Assembly: GCF_000372725.1 (NCBI RefSeq)
Contig: NW_005201102.1
Span: 135,587-199,586, forward strand
Length of the DNA stretch: 64,000 bases
Source of the DNA: Emiliania huxleyi CCMP1516
Lineage: Eukaryota > Haptophyta > Isochrysidales > Noelaerhabdaceae
Direction: 5' to 3'
Numbering within the stretch: the first letter of the stretch is position 1; every line of letters begins with the position of its first letter. The translations under genes and the position numbers were made by a program. The notes below the pieces were generated by a model that did no database searches, was not told the origin of the DNA, and worked only from the letters and a program-made list of their open reading frames with translations. Shown here in pieces: positions 1-10,429 of this stretch.

Positions 1-45
1 CCACCCACCACTTTGTGTGGGTGGAGGACGTTCATCTGACTTCAG

Positions 46-342
46 GCGCACCCCGCCCCCCCGCCGCCGAGCCGGTCACGGCCGAAAAAGACCGGGTGGA
101 CCGACTTGGAGGCGATCGTCGGCGGCGCCGAGGTCGCGGCGAGGCTCCGCGTCGGCTCGCAGCAGCTGCGAGCGTCGCTACGGCTCTCGCTCGACGACGC
201 CGCGGACCTAAAGCTGGCAGCGCAAGTGCTGCGCGATTCGGCCCCGCTCTTGGCCCGTGTCGGGCGACAGGCCGCCGCGGGCGGCGCGTCGGCAGACGAG
301 CGGCTGCGTCGGTTGGTGCCGCCGACCCCCGCGCCGCGTTGA
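46..342 (+). CDS. 3' terminal exon of an unidentified gene (5' part outside window)
   Basis: An open frame runs from the acceptor-like end TGACTTCAG at 37-45 to a TGA at 340-342. It encodes about 98 residues: a short Pro/Lys-rich start, then a helical Ala/Leu/Arg-rich segment (LRVGSQQLRASLRLS, DLKLAAQVLRDSAPLLARVG), ending PPTPAPR. The sequence just upstream (1-45) matches the 3' end of introner family 1 found in introns elsewhere in the window, which supports a splice acceptor there. No family is recognised and the rest of the gene lies off the left edge. Confidence 0.5.
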   Translation, partial: AHPAPPPPSRSRPKKTGWTDLEAIVGGAEVAARLRVGSQQLRASLRLSLDDAADLKLAAQVLRDSAPLLARVGRQAAAGGASADERLRRLVPPTPAPR

Positions 343-631
343 GTGAGGCTCGCACTCTCGCTCTAGAGGATGGGGTCAGACTGTTCGAGCGCGTCGCCTC
401 GGAGAGGCGTCGATGGGGGTGAGCAAGTGAAACACACATATCGTCATGAAACATCTAACATGAACCGGCACCGTGCCGGTCATGAAGATGAACAACAGGC
501 TCAAGCCACACCTCCGGCTTTATATGTCAAATGTGTTCTTGATTGTCTTAGATTGTCTATAACTATGTATTTTAGCCATTTAGGGGACGGCTAGAGAGTA
601 GAGTGCGATTTGTGGTTTGTCGGGAGAGAGG

Positions 632-780
632 GGCAGGCTGCTCACCCACGTGCACCGGGCCAGTGCTAGCACTTTGAATGCCGTGGGGCTCCTGCCCGTG
701 TCCGGGTGTGGAGATGCGAGGGTCGCCCCGCCTTGCCCCACCACTTTGTGTGTGTGGAGAAATTTACCTTACCTTTGTAG
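632..780 (+). mobile_element. introner family 1 copy, intergenic or in an unrecognised intron
   Basis: This stretch matches the introns at 28350-28492 and 19325-19454: a 5' part with CACCCACGTGCACCGGGCC, a middle GCCGTGGGGCTCCTG, then GCGAGGGTCGCCCC, and a 3' end CACCACTTTGTGTGTGTGG leading to an acceptor-like TTTGTAG at 774-780. The element is oriented on the plus strand. I see no convincing exon on either side on that strand, so it may be a free copy or may interrupt the antisense ankyrin fragment next to it. Confidence 0.6.
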
Positions 781-1006
781 AGCGCTCCAAGAATGGTTGG
801 GTAGTAGGGCTAGAGGGTCGCTCTACACTTAGCCTCTGCAGCGATCGAGCCATCATGGCGGCGTCCATCAGCAGGGTAACGTTGCTTGCTTTGCCATGCT
901 CGCGCGTGGTATTTGCTCGCCCGCCTCTCTCGAGCCACGAACGCACCGCCGCTTCGTCGCCTCGCAACACCGCGGCCACGTGCGGCTCGGCCGCGCTGGA
1001 CATCAA
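764..1006 (-). pseudogene. ankyrin-repeat gene fragment (cap repeat only)
   Basis: The minus strand from 1006 reads MMSSAAEPHVAAVLRGDEA and then VRSWLERGGRANTT, followed by VTLLMDAAMM. This is the same N-terminal cap (RGDEAALLAWLESGGRVNAT) found twice in the ankyrin protein at 47176-49854. After about 840 the homology stops and the frame runs into the antisense introner copy, so only one repeat remains. It could be the first exon of a gene continuing through an intron, but no second ankyrin exon was found toward position 1. I favour a truncated duplicate. Confidence 0.45.
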
Positions 1007-1726
1007 CTGGACATCAACATATGCATGTGTGTGTGCAAGGTGCCCGCCGGTTGACGCGAAATCTCAGTAGCCCTGGGTGGCGCTCTGGAGAAGGCAAAGA
1101 AAGAAGAACGCCCCCTGCAACCCGCGCCGTCCCTGCTGCTCCTGCACTCCGGCCAAGCAAAAAAAGACTAGTCTGTGACCCCGTGGCTCCAACCGGGCCC
1201 TTCCTTTTTTGAGCAGGTGTGCCGCCGCGCGAGCGACGCTCCGAGATCGCCCGAGATAGCGTGGCACGGCGGCGGGGGCGGGGGGGGGGGCGTGGCGTGG
1301 AGCTCCGAGATAGCCCGAGATCGCCCGAGATTGCGCGGCGCCTCGCGGCGAGGTGGATGGATGGGTTGGGAGCGAGGGGGCAGCAGTGTTCAGTGCGGTA
1401 GATGGTAAGCTCGGGGCGCAAGAGGTGGCCTGTGAGCCATCCGGCTTACATTTACCCTGCGTTCTCGCACATGGAGTGCGAGGTATCTCGACTTTCAATC
1501 CCAAACTGTCACTCCCCTTTCTCCCGGCCGGGGTGGGGCGCGTGCGGGGGCGGCGGGTGTGCGGCGGGTGTGCGGGGGATGACGGATGTCTGTGGGCCCG
1601 AGAGCGATATGCCATGTCCGCCTTGCGTTTGTTTCATAACATCGAAGGCTAAGCTCAAAAAAAGAATACACGGCGTCTTCGCGCTTTTAAATTCGGGGCC
1701 CACTCTCCCCACTAACCTCTCTTACA
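1007..1726. other. intergenic, no supported gene
   Basis: All frames here are Arg/Pro-rich shadows without family resemblance. The only structure is a C-tract/G-tract and a short run of CGAGATCGCCCGAGAT-type units around 1240-1335, the same minisatellite type found inside introns at 18890 and 30190. Confidence 0.5.
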
Positions 1727-3696
1727 TCAGGCACAACCACTGCGCCAGTCTCCCTTGAGGAACGCCAGCGACGTAAAGCACTGCTGCGTCCTGGCGCAGA
1801 AGCCTCGATCGCCGTCGGAGCACGTGTACTCGTTGCGACCAGCTACCTTTACCCGCGGCCGGGGTGTCACAGGTGTACCGGGGGTGGCCTTCCAGACGTT
1901 CTCCTCGAGCCGACTGATGAGCTCGGACGGCAGCACGACGTCTACGCCGCTGCTCGCCTCGAGCGCAGTCGCGATGCTCAGCACATCTGCGTACGAGTGG
2001 CTCCATACGTGAACCGGAATGATCGAGTAGCCATCCGGGGAGGAGCTCACACGCGGCATGGAGAGGAGCCGTGAGATCATTGGCTTGACGCCGAGCGTCG
2101 TCCCTTTGTCCCCATCGCCCCACAAGCTCACGCGGCCAATGATCAGCACCTTGCCGTCTCCACCTCCCTCTCCACCTCGCCCTCCACCCCCTTTCTCTCC
2201 GCCACTGCCACTGCCAGCTCCCTTGCCGCGCCCCTTGCCCTCCTCACCACTGCCGTGCCCGCGCCACATGCGGCCCTCCAGCTGGCTGTAACCCCCACCC
2301 CACGGGTAGTACAAGGCAGCAGAGACGTTGTCCCCTCAGCTGTGAGGGAGGCAAATGGAGCGCGAGAGGGGGCAGGCCATGCCTGAGGGAAGATATACCC
2401 AACGCCAGAGGGCCCGGCGATGAGCTCGTCCATCGGGGTGCGCGTGCGATTGACCCAGGAGAGGGTGGCGGGGGAGAGGAAGGCGGTGGCTGGGCTGAAA
2501 GTCCACCCGAGAGGGGTTCGGCCGCGCTGCGTGCTCCCCCACCATGTGGTGTCTGTGGAGAAGGGGCCGAGCGTCCACTGCAAGTTATCCCCATCGGTCA
2601 TGACGAATGCCACAGTGTGGCGAGGAGGCGATGGCGGAGGTGGAGGTGAAGGAGGCGGAGGCGGAGGCGGTGAAGGAGTTGGCAGCGATCGGGCCGAGGG
2701 GCCAGCGTTGCTGAGCGCCGCGAGGTTGATGCAATAGTCGGAGGCGTGCACGTAGACTGCATACGGGTTGTGGTGGAGGATACGAACTCGTTCTCTGCAC
2801 CCCAGCCCAAGGCGACGCCGAGTGGTGTGCGCGTGCTGATGTGGCCGCGCGACGCAAGAAGGGCTCGCTGCGCGTCTGGCTCGCTGTCGAAGGCAAGCGA
2901 GGCCGCACGCGTGAAGGTGGCGTAATCACCGAGGAACTGAGCTTTGGCAGGCGACTGGAAGACGAAGACGTCGCGCGAGAGGACCGCCAGCACTCCTGGT
3001 CGCTTGAGCACGTCGCCAACCGTCCACCTACGCGCGTCGACGTGCATGGGAATGCCGGCGGCCTCGAGCTGTGCTGCGAGAGCCTCACCAGCGGCCACGA
3101 TGAGGCCGTCCTCAGCCGCCGCGAGCGTGAGCGCGGCCGAGACGGAGTCGGGACTCGCCCATGCCCACATGTGCTGCGCAGGTGGGCATGCGCGTCAGTG
3201 AGGCACAGCACCCGTGTATTACACATATGCACATTGCCCTCGGGATCACGTCACCTTAAAAGGCGGCCGCCTACGGCCAGCCGGAGCGCAGGCCCGCTCC
3301 GGCGCGAGCGAGCCGAGCTGCTCTGCAGACGATAGCGCCACGCACGTTGTCGAGCCCTCGGCGAGGATGAAACCCTTAACCTCGCTCGCGAAGCGGGTGA
3401 CGACGGCTTGCACGCTGGCCATCATCATGCTCTCGTTTCACCGGCACGTCACGTCGCAGCTCGCGCAGCCATAGCGCGTACGAGTCTGATGTTCCCGTCG
3501 CCCAGTTGCTGTCAGCAACACGGTAGAGGCGAGGCGAGGCGCGGGCGATCAGTCCTGCCAAGCTGTCGAGGCAGAGCAGGTACGCCGGCGTCCGGCTCTC
3601 TGAGGAGAGGACAAAGAGCGAGATGGCGGGCTGCCCAGAGGATGGATACGCCGGCGCCACGAGCGCTGCTGCTGCAAACAGCGGTGCAGTCAACAT
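1727..3696 (-). CDS. GxGYxYP-domain putative glycoside hydrolase, secreted; frame broken
   Basis: The product begins MLTAPLFAAAALVAPAYP, a signal-peptide-like start. It then shows the GxGYxYP-family N-terminal region (PDSVSAALTLAAAEDGLIV) and C-terminal region (FVMTDGDNLQWTLGPF, GWTFSPATAFLSP, IAGPSGVGYIFP, DGYSIIPVHVWSHSYADV). The family is a putative carbohydrate-active group of unknown substrate; I infer secretion from the leader. A GT-AG intron is likely between about 3177 and 3255 (donor after PPFK, acceptor before HMWAWASP). Family continuity needs one extra base at each of three places: near 3430 (LRELRRDV to MMMASVQAVV), near 2790 (GAENEF to ILHHNPYAVYV) and near 2335 (SLTAEG to DNVSAALYYPW). 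No legal intron fits there, so the gene is either a young pseudogene or carries assembly indels. A Gly-rich insert of about 35 residues (2150-2260) interrupts the C-terminal domain. Confidence 0.7.
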
Positions 3697-3869
3697 CGCG
3701 TCCTGTGGTGGTCGAGTGTGCAAATTAAGAAAACGGATCTTGCGCGGGCCGAACGGAAGGAGGCCAAAAACGATGAGGAGGAGTGAGTCGCAGGAGAGCC
3801 CCACCTGTCCCCCTGATCGTCCTTCCAAAATCCTGCTCGTGCAGGTGGGGACCCTGTCCTCCTCCCCCA

Positions 3870-4000
3870 TCCCTCTAAAGAAAACGCACAACCCAAGGGA
3901 GGGATGGGAGGACGGCACGCCGCCACCACACAGGGATTTTAAGGAGAGGGGTGTGGTGCGCTAGCCGTCGCCCACCCTTGGGCGTCCGCCTCTTCCGATC
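3870..4000. repeat. dispersed repeat family D, copy 1
   Basis: Contains CAACCCAAGGGAGGGATGGG, GACGGCACGCCGCCACCA and GCCCACCCTTGGGCGTCC. Close copies sit at 7696-7800 and 54605-54770, and partial ones near 21655-21705 and 22738-22785 (inverted) and 55285-55335. The copies lie in gene-flanking DNA, often just upstream of start codons. Confidence 0.75.
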
Positions 4001-4685
4001 TCTCTTCGCATTCTCTCTCCGATTCTCGCTGCAACCTTCGAGCCACCTCGCGGTCGCCCCCTTCTCGTCGTGCTCTCCCTTGTCGCTTCTTCTTCTGTCG
4101 CGTCGCTCTCCTCTGCCTCGTTCTGCGCCGCCGCCGCCGCCTGCCGTTCCCTTGTTCTCGCGGCTTCTTTCGCCTTTCGGCGCAGCTCCGCCCTCCTTTG
4201 CTGCATATCCTGGTCCCCCATCCCTCGTCTGGGTTAGGGTTTGTCTGCACTCTTTCTTTCTTTTTTCGCGGGCGAGATCAGCGCCGAGATATTGACCTCA
4301 CTGGCTGGGCCCTCTGACGACTGACGCACCTGAGCTCGAGCCGCGACTAAACCTCACCGAGACGGACACCACCGCGCTCGCTCTCACGACACATCACTCG
4401 TACGCATCACAACTCCTAAGGCACAGACACACAGAGGACGACAGACAGCGCCCCCGGAGAAGGTGGCCAGAGAAGGTGGCCTTCTTCTCGACCCACCCTT
4501 TGCGTGCTAGTTCTCTCGAACCGCTTGTACATCCCCACGCCGTGCTGTCGCCAGCTTGTGCGCTCGCTACAACTCGGTGACTAATATTACAATAATGGAG
4601 AGGGCTCCAGGGGGATGTGAGACGTCGTCGTCGATCTCAACAAAGGTGTCTCACGCGAGACGTTCTTCTTCTTTGACCCCGTCAA
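4001..4685. other. intergenic between two minus-strand genes
   Basis: Pyrimidine-rich upstream tract (4010-4270), then sequence with no credible ORF. It should hold the promoter of the 1727-3696 gene and the 3' end of the 4686-6641 gene. I recognise no specific site. Confidence 0.5.
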
Positions 4686-6641
4686 CTACTCGTGCACGAC
4701 CATCTCGACAGGCACCGCCGTGCCCAGCGAGGCCTTCTTGCCCTTGCGCCGCTTGAAGATCATGGCGCCAATGGCAATGCCGATGACCAGCGCAAGCACG
4801 CACGCGACGACGATGGCCGCGATGGTCCCGCCGTTAAGCCCGCCCTCGTCAACGTTGTTGTCGTCGTCGTCTGTCAGCTCTTTTCCTGCGTCCTCCTGTG
4901 TCCTTTCAGGCTCGGTCGGCGGCGGCGGCGACGCGATGACGACGACGCTCGAGACGACCGGCTCCTCCACCGCCGTCACGGTGACGCCGAGGGCCGTGGA
5001 CGCCTCTTCCGGGCTGAGTGCCGCGAGTGTGATCTGAATCGTGTCGGCGATCGCAGTGCTAGCCGTGATCACCGTTGCCGTCACGGTGAACGCCGCGAGC
5101 GCGCGTGCACGGCGGACGCTCGAGATCTCAAGGGTGATTGAGTCGGGAGACACGCCGACGAGCTCGGCGAGATTGGCCGCGTACGCCGCGCTGTCAAAGG
5201 TGGTCATGTCGCCGTCGAGCGTGGTCGTGAAGACGACTGCGGGCGTGTACTCGCCGCCGGGCGGCAGCGGCGCAAGTGGCGGCGTCGGCGGCGGCGGTGG
5301 CAGCGGTGGTGGTGGCGACACGAGGACGATGTCGCTCTCGTCGCGCGGGTGGATCTCGAAGCTCGAGAACGCGTACTTGATCACGCCCGTCACGCTGGAG
5401 ACGCTCTGTCCGGTGAGCGACGTGGCGCCGAGGATTGATTGCAGGTGCGCTTCCGTCCTCAGCATGCTGTCTTCGAGCTGCGTGGGCCCTGAGCCGTCGT
5501 CGATTGTGATCTCGCCATAGTTGTTGGCCTCGGAGAGGAGCTGCACGCCGCCCGAGACGGTGACGAGGAGGCCCTCGTGAGCCTCGCCGCTCTCGGTGCA
5601 CCCCTCGCCGATCGCGCCGGTCGTCGTCGCGAGCGGCAAGGGCGTGTGGCCCGTCGAGAGGAGCTCAACGAGTGCCGCGGGCGTGTCGGCAACGAGTAAC
5701 TCGGTCAGCGAGTAGTACTCGTTCACGAGCGCCTCCACGCCGACCTTGTCGCCCGCGGTGAGGTTGGTGAGGTAGGACGAGCCCGAACCCGTGTACACCC
5801 AGACGCCTGCGTAGAGCGCAGCGGCCACCTCGTCCTGCATGTAGAAGCCATCGTAAGACACGCCCGTTACGTAGCCCTCAACGCGCACAAACTCGCCCTC
5901 GCGTGCTGAGTGATAGCACGCCCCATCCGAGCCGCTGTGGTTGGTGTTGATTGCGAACAGTGTGGTCGGCATCGCCACGGGCGGAGGCGTGGATGGCGGA
6001 GGCATGGATGGAGGCAGTGATGGCGGCAAGGGCGGCAAGGGCGATGCCACTCCCATCGCGTGCGAGCCGAGGAAGTTCCACGTGTCTTTTGGCTCGACTA
6101 GCCACTCGCAGTCGACCTCATTCGTGCCCGCTGACGCCGTCCAGTCGCCGCCGTTACCGGTGGTGACAGTGGACTTGCGCACGAGAGTGTTGTCCTTCGT
6201 CGCCGCGCTCACACCGCAGACGTCCCAACCGGAGCCTGGGTCGCCGTAGAAATCGCCGACGCAGTCGATGAACGTGTAATTCGACTCGGTGCCCTGCACG
6301 AGGCAGTAGCCATCGTTACCGTTTGAGAGGTAAGTGTGCTCCTCATCGCAAAGCGCCTTGATCGAGTCGTCCGCCGAGCCGTGGCAGATGACGTACACGC
6401 CGCCCGCCGGCACCGACGCGCCGCTGTCAAACGCGTTCCAAAACTCGTGCACTCCTTCGGTGGCGGGTGCGTTGGCGACGCTCGGGTACGCGTAGCCGTC
6501 GAGGGAGACCTGCACATTGGTCGGATTGAAGATTTCGAGGAACTTGTTGTGCGAGGAGCCCTCGGCGTACTCGGAGAAGAAGAGGGTCTGTGCCATGTTG
6601 GGAGCAGAAGCGGCGACCACCAACAAGGCCTTGAGTGCCAT
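4686..6641 (-). CDS. membrane-anchored LTD + OB-fold protein, ExeM/NucH-like N-terminal architecture
   Basis: Single-exon gene of 651 codons, starting at the ATG that gives MALKALLVVAASAPNMAQ, a signal peptide. Residues 18-200 form a lamin-tail domain (LFFSEYAEGSSHNKFLEIFN, ATKDNTLVRKS, GGDWTASAGTNEVDCEW) as in bacterial extracellular nucleases. A Pro linker follows, then an OB-fold region (VRVEGYVTGVSYDGFYMQD, GVWVYTG, GDKVGVEALVNEYYSLTEL) like that preceding the nuclease domain in those enzymes. The endonuclease/exonuclease/phosphatase domain is absent. Instead come a second Pro linker, a beta-rich region ending in FTVTATVITASTAIADTI, an acidic stretch, a transmembrane helix (GGTIAAIVVACVLALVIGIA) and a basic tail. 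I infer a surface nucleic-acid or ligand-binding protein rather than an enzyme. It is divergent to, and complementary with, the nuclease gene at 7949. Confidence 0.8.
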   Translation of the reverse strand: MALKALLVVAASAPNMAQTLFFSEYAEGSSHNKFLEIFNPTNVQVSLDGYAYPSVANAPATEGVHEFWNAFDSGASVPAGGVYVICHGSADDSIKALCDEEHTYLSNGNDGYCLVQGTESNYTFIDCVGDFYGDPGSGWDVCGVSAATKDNTLVRKSTVTTGNGGDWTASAGTNEVDCEWLVEPKDTWNFLGSHAMGVASPLPPLPPSLPPSMPPPSTPPPVAMPTTLFAINTNHSGSDGACYHSAREGEFVRVEGYVTGVSYDGFYMQDEVAAALYAGVWVYTGSGSSYLTNLTAGDKVGVEALVNEYYSLTELLVADTPAALVELLSTGHTPLPLATTTGAIGEGCTESGEAHEGLLVTVSGGVQLLSEANNYGEITIDDGSGPTQLEDSMLRTEAHLQSILGATSLTGQSVSSVTGVIKYAFSSFEIHPRDESDIVLVSPPPPLPPPPPTPPLAPLPPGGEYTPAVVFTTTLDGDMTTFDSAAYAANLAELVGVSPDSITLEISSVRRARALAAFTVTATVITASTAIADTIQITLAALSPEEASTALGVTVTAVEEPVVSSVVVIASPPPPTEPERTQEDAGKELTDDDDNNVDEGGLNGGTIAAIVVACVLALVIGIAIGAMIFKRRKGKKASLGTAVPVEMVVHE

Positions 6642-7948
6642 CGTCAAACCGGCCGAGGGGTACAACCAGCCAGGGGAACACCGTCGGCAAGCAAGCAAAC
6701 GGTTTTTTTTCTTTCTTTTTAGCACACTGGCACATCGAGGGCGCGGACTGGCGCAGACTAGCACACACACCGGCACACCAGAAAAAGATAACCAGCGGCA
6801 TCGGCGCTGCTGCGGACGCACGCCGGCACACACACTCTCTCTGCGAGCCGCGTCGTACAATCGCCCCTCCAGCTCGATAAACTCGAGGGGCCAAGATACG
6901 CTGGTCGCTGCGAGGAAGAAGAGCGGAGTTACGCCTCAGGCGAGAGGCCTAGATGCGGGTCGAGGCCCCTCGTCTTCCGGCTCCGCGCAGAGTAACGCTC
7001 GCTCGGCTGTGCCCCGCCGCACTGCTCCCCGTCCTACTGTGTGAATTCGCGGAGCGAGGAAAATTTTATATACGGAATACGTCCATTTTTGGAGCTTGGA
7101 ATACGGCGTATTCCATGGAATACGTGGAATACGGGTGGAATACGGCAGAATACAGGCCTCTGGGAGGTCATTTGGAATACGTGGAAAACGTATTCACACA
7201 GTAGGTCCCCGTCTCACGCGAGGCGGAGGTTTGCAGTGCTCCAGTGCACGAGGACGCACTCGCGCCCTCCCCCCCCCCAGCCCCTCTCCGTGTATATAAA
7301 TTGGTTTGTCGCTGTGTGGTCTTCCAGATCCACAGCCGCTCACATACGGTACACAACTACTTTGCGCTATACTAGGGAACACAACAGACTAGTGACTGTG
7401 CCCGTGTGTGCCCGGGTCGTGTGGGCTCACCGTGTGTCTCGAGCCACACAGGAGGTCAGGACACAGCCTTCGTGCTTCGTCACGAGCTTGGGGGGGGGGG
7501 GGGGGGGTTGAGGTGAGCTGGAAGAATCAAGAAAGAAAGAATTGTACGTCAAAACTTTGAACAAAACAAATGTGTGTGAGTGTAAAGTTGTTTGGTAATG
7601 TGCTAAAAATCTCTCTCAAAACACTCCCTCGCACGACAAAAAAGAAAGAAAACGGCGCCAGGGAGGGGTGTGGAAAAAGAAAAGAAACGCAAATGCAAGG
7701 GAGGGATGGGGGGACGGCACGCCGCCACAGGGATTTTAAGGAGAGGAGTGTGGTGCAGGCTGCGCTAGCCCGTAGCCGTCGCCCACCCTTGGGCGTCTGC
7801 CTGAGGGGAGGACGCACGGCCCTGGGCCGGCGGTGAATACTCAGGACGGGGACGCCATCACCCTCCAGGGATCCACAATGCTGTCTTAAGGTCCGACAGG
7901 TCCGACAGGTTCGGTACCGGTAAACGTTCCTCTAAACAAAAAAAACAA
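6642..7948. promoter_or_regulatory. divergent intergenic region between the two LTD genes
   Basis: No gene is supported here. It should contain both promoters. It includes a T-rich tract (6700-6720), the GGAATACG cluster at 7073-7195, a G14-type homopolymer at 7489-7507 and a family D repeat at 7696-7800. Confidence 0.6.
7073..7195. repeat. GGAATACG octamer cluster
   Basis: Six exact GGAATACG octamers on the plus strand (first at 7073, last at about 7174), one inverted copy CGTATTCC, and variants AGAATACA and GGAAAACG within about 120 bases. The local base composition is AT-richer than its surroundings. The spacing is irregular, which looks more like a cluster of binding sites than a simple tandem repeat. 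Confidence 0.65.
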
Positions 7949-8979
7949 ATGCTCGCAACGGCGGCTCTGTGGAGCGCTGCTGCTGTCCGATCGGCCGTGT
8001 CAGTCAGAAAGTCAAAATGCCTGAGGGAGTAACGCTGGGTCGCAGCTGTGAGCACAGCTGCGTGTTCTTTAGCGCGTACGTGGAGGGCGCATCGTACGAC
8101 AAAGCGCTCGAGATTGTCAACAAATGTGAGGGCGACGTCCGCCTGGGCGACGATTACGAGCTCGTGTCGTGCTGGAACGGCTGCGACACCGAAGGGAAGC
8201 CGGCGTACCACACCGTCACGCTGCTGGACGAGGCCGCGGTGCTGCCGAGCGGCGCACGGTGGCGCATCGCCGATCCGCGGGCGCGGCTGCCCTCAAACTA
8301 CCCAGCCAACCAGACGTGGGGGCACCTCTCGAACGGCAACGACGTGCACGGCCTGATGCACAAGTCCTCGCACATCATCGTGGACGCCGTCGGCGACTTC
8401 GGCCCCGACCCTGGCAGCGGCGGCTGGCCGGTCGCCGGCGTCCCGCACGCCACCAAGGATCACACGCTCGAGCGAAAGGACAGCATCGCGCAGGGCAACT
8501 GCGGCGACTGGGCGAGGTCGGCCGGCTCCTCCGCCGCCGATTCGGAGTGGGTCGTGCACCCCAAGGGCTCGTGGCCGAGCGGCGAGTCGGGCGACCCCCC
8601 CTCCGAAGGGCAGAGTAGGCCAGGTGGCTGCGCCGCGTCTGTGACCGACTGCTGCGACTGCCGCGGCGGCAGCGCGGCGAGCGAGGCGACCGACCGGCGC
8701 GCTGACCCGCAGAGGCTGGTGATCGGCACGTGGAACGCTGAATGGCTGTACGACGGAGAGTGCGACCCGAGCATGTCGCCGTGGGCGGCGGGCTCGAGCG
8801 ACTGCGCCGGCCTCCAGTCCGGCCTGAACAAGTGCGACGCTGCCGGCGCCGCGGCCCACCTCGAGAGGGTGGCGCGCCATATGCGAAGCTTCGACGCAGA
8901 CGTGCTACACGTTACCGAGGTCGAGAGCTGCGACGTGCTCGCCGCGTGCGCCGCCATCCTCAACGCCAACGCCTCGCAA

Positions 8980-9047
<68 letters not shown>

Positions 9048-10429
9048 GTACGAGCGCCACATGGTCCCTGGCACCGACAGCTACCTCCGGCAGCAGGAGG
9101 GGAGATATTGGGAGATATTGGGGAGATATGGAGAGATATGGGATAAGCTCCCTCCGGCAGCAGGTGGGGCTGCTCTCGCGCCTCTCTCCCGTGGCGCCCC
9201 TCGAGCGATCGACCGAGCGGCGCGCCTTCCCCATCGACGGCAACTCGAGCTGCGGCGACGCAGCGCGCGGCTCGACCGACCTCTCCAAGCACTATAGATA
9301 GATAGATGGGAAGGCGAAACACAGTCCGACCAACGACTGGGACACCAACGCGTTATGGGTGGACGCAAGACGGGCGGTGACGGCCACACAGGAGCGACAC
9401 ACAGAACCACAAGACAAGACACTGCCTCGCGCGGCAGCCGCTGTATTATGTCAACAGCGCCTCTTCACACCTCTCACCACCGTGAACAGGCACTACCTCG
9501 CGCGGCTGCGCATCGACTTCCCCACGAGCGGCGGCGGGCGTCGCGTGCCGGCGACGCTGGCTGTGCTCGGGCTGCATCTCAAGGCGATCCCGACGCAGGC
9601 GCGGTCGTGCCACAAGCGCGAGGCTCAGGCGAGGATCGCGCAGCGGCTCCTCGTCGCCGCGCTCGGTGAGACGCCGTACGTCGTCGTCCTCGGCGATCTC
9701 AACGACTTTGACGCCGACCCGTGCTGCCTTGACGCGCCCGGCTCGCGGCCCACGTCGCGCGTGCTGCGCATGCTCAAGGACCCGCGCGCCACCGGAGCCG
9801 ACGAGCTGCACTCGGTCGCCTCGCGGCTTCCGCGAGGGGAGCGGTACACGGACTGGTGGGACCACGCGCCCAAGGACGGTGTCGACGAGGGCGGGTCCGA
9901 GCACTCGTCACTCGATCACCTCCTCGTCTCCGGGCCGCTCTTCGACCAGCTCTCGGCGGTCACCATCGACCACAGCACGCCGCCGATGGACTACTCGGAC
10001 CACTGGCCACTCATCGCCACCTTCCACCTCCAGCCGTTGGCGCAAGCGACGGCCCCGCCGCCTTCCGTGCTGCAGCAGACAGCCCCGGCGCTTCCGTCAT
10101 CGCCGCCGTCTTCGCCGCCGCCGCCCTCGGCGCCGCCTACCGTCGACGCCGGGAGCGTGCGGCTGCCGCTCGGTGCCGCCGCTGCGGTGATTGCGCTGGC
10201 GCTCGTGGGCGCGCTCGTGCTCGCGCGCTCCGCGCTGCGCTGCGCGGACCGCGTGTTCCGCCCTGCCGCGCATCGAAGGACGCGCTACGGCAAGCACGGA
10301 GACAGCGGACGGAGCGGAGTAGGCCTGGAGTTCGCCGTCAACAGCAAGAACGCCGGCGGGCCGACCGGAGCGCCTCTCGACACAGGAGCCGTCGTCGACG
10401 CTGGCGGCGGGCGGGCGATTGTGACATGA
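7949..10429 (+). CDS. LTD + endonuclease/exonuclease/phosphatase membrane protein, putative surface nuclease
   Basis: Exons 7949-7998, 8046-9096, 9164-9288 and 9490-10429 sum to 722 codons in one frame. Exon 1 gives MLATAALWSAAAVRSAV, a weak leader; an alternative is the in-frame ATG at 8017. A lamin-tail domain follows (VFFSAYVEGASYDKALEIV, GVPHATKDHTLERKD, NCGDWARSAGSS), then an EEP nuclease domain: GTWNAEWL, the catalytic-type Glu in HVTEVES, GDLNDFDADP and DYSDHWPL. These are the residues expected for metal-dependent phosphodiester hydrolysis. A Pro linker, a transmembrane helix (LGAAAAVIALALVGALVLA) and a short cytosolic tail close the protein. Intron 2 (9097-9163) has a GA donor and consists of GGAGATATTGG repeats between 13-base duplications. 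Intron 3 (9289-9489) has a GC donor and holds a family B element. A poly-Gly run is encoded by (GGC)n at 8983-9047. The OB domain seen in its neighbour is missing. Confidence 0.85.
9289..9489. mobile_element. intron built from a family B element plus introner family 2 end
   Basis: The intron starts GCACTATAG and is followed by exon GCACTACC, an 8-base imperfect duplication. It contains an inverted family B element (GATGGGAAGGCGAAACACAG ... CACAAGACAAGACACTG) and ends with CGCCTCTTCACACCTCTC then ACCGTGAACAG, the family 2 introner 3' end. Confidence 0.8.

Noticed and set aside
1064..1615. 183-residue minus-strand ORF
   Set aside because: Low-complexity composition, overlaps minisatellite sequence and lacks any recognisable segment.
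4231..4241. Telomere-like TTAGGG
   Set aside because: A single GGGTTAGGGTTT-like occurrence without repetition.
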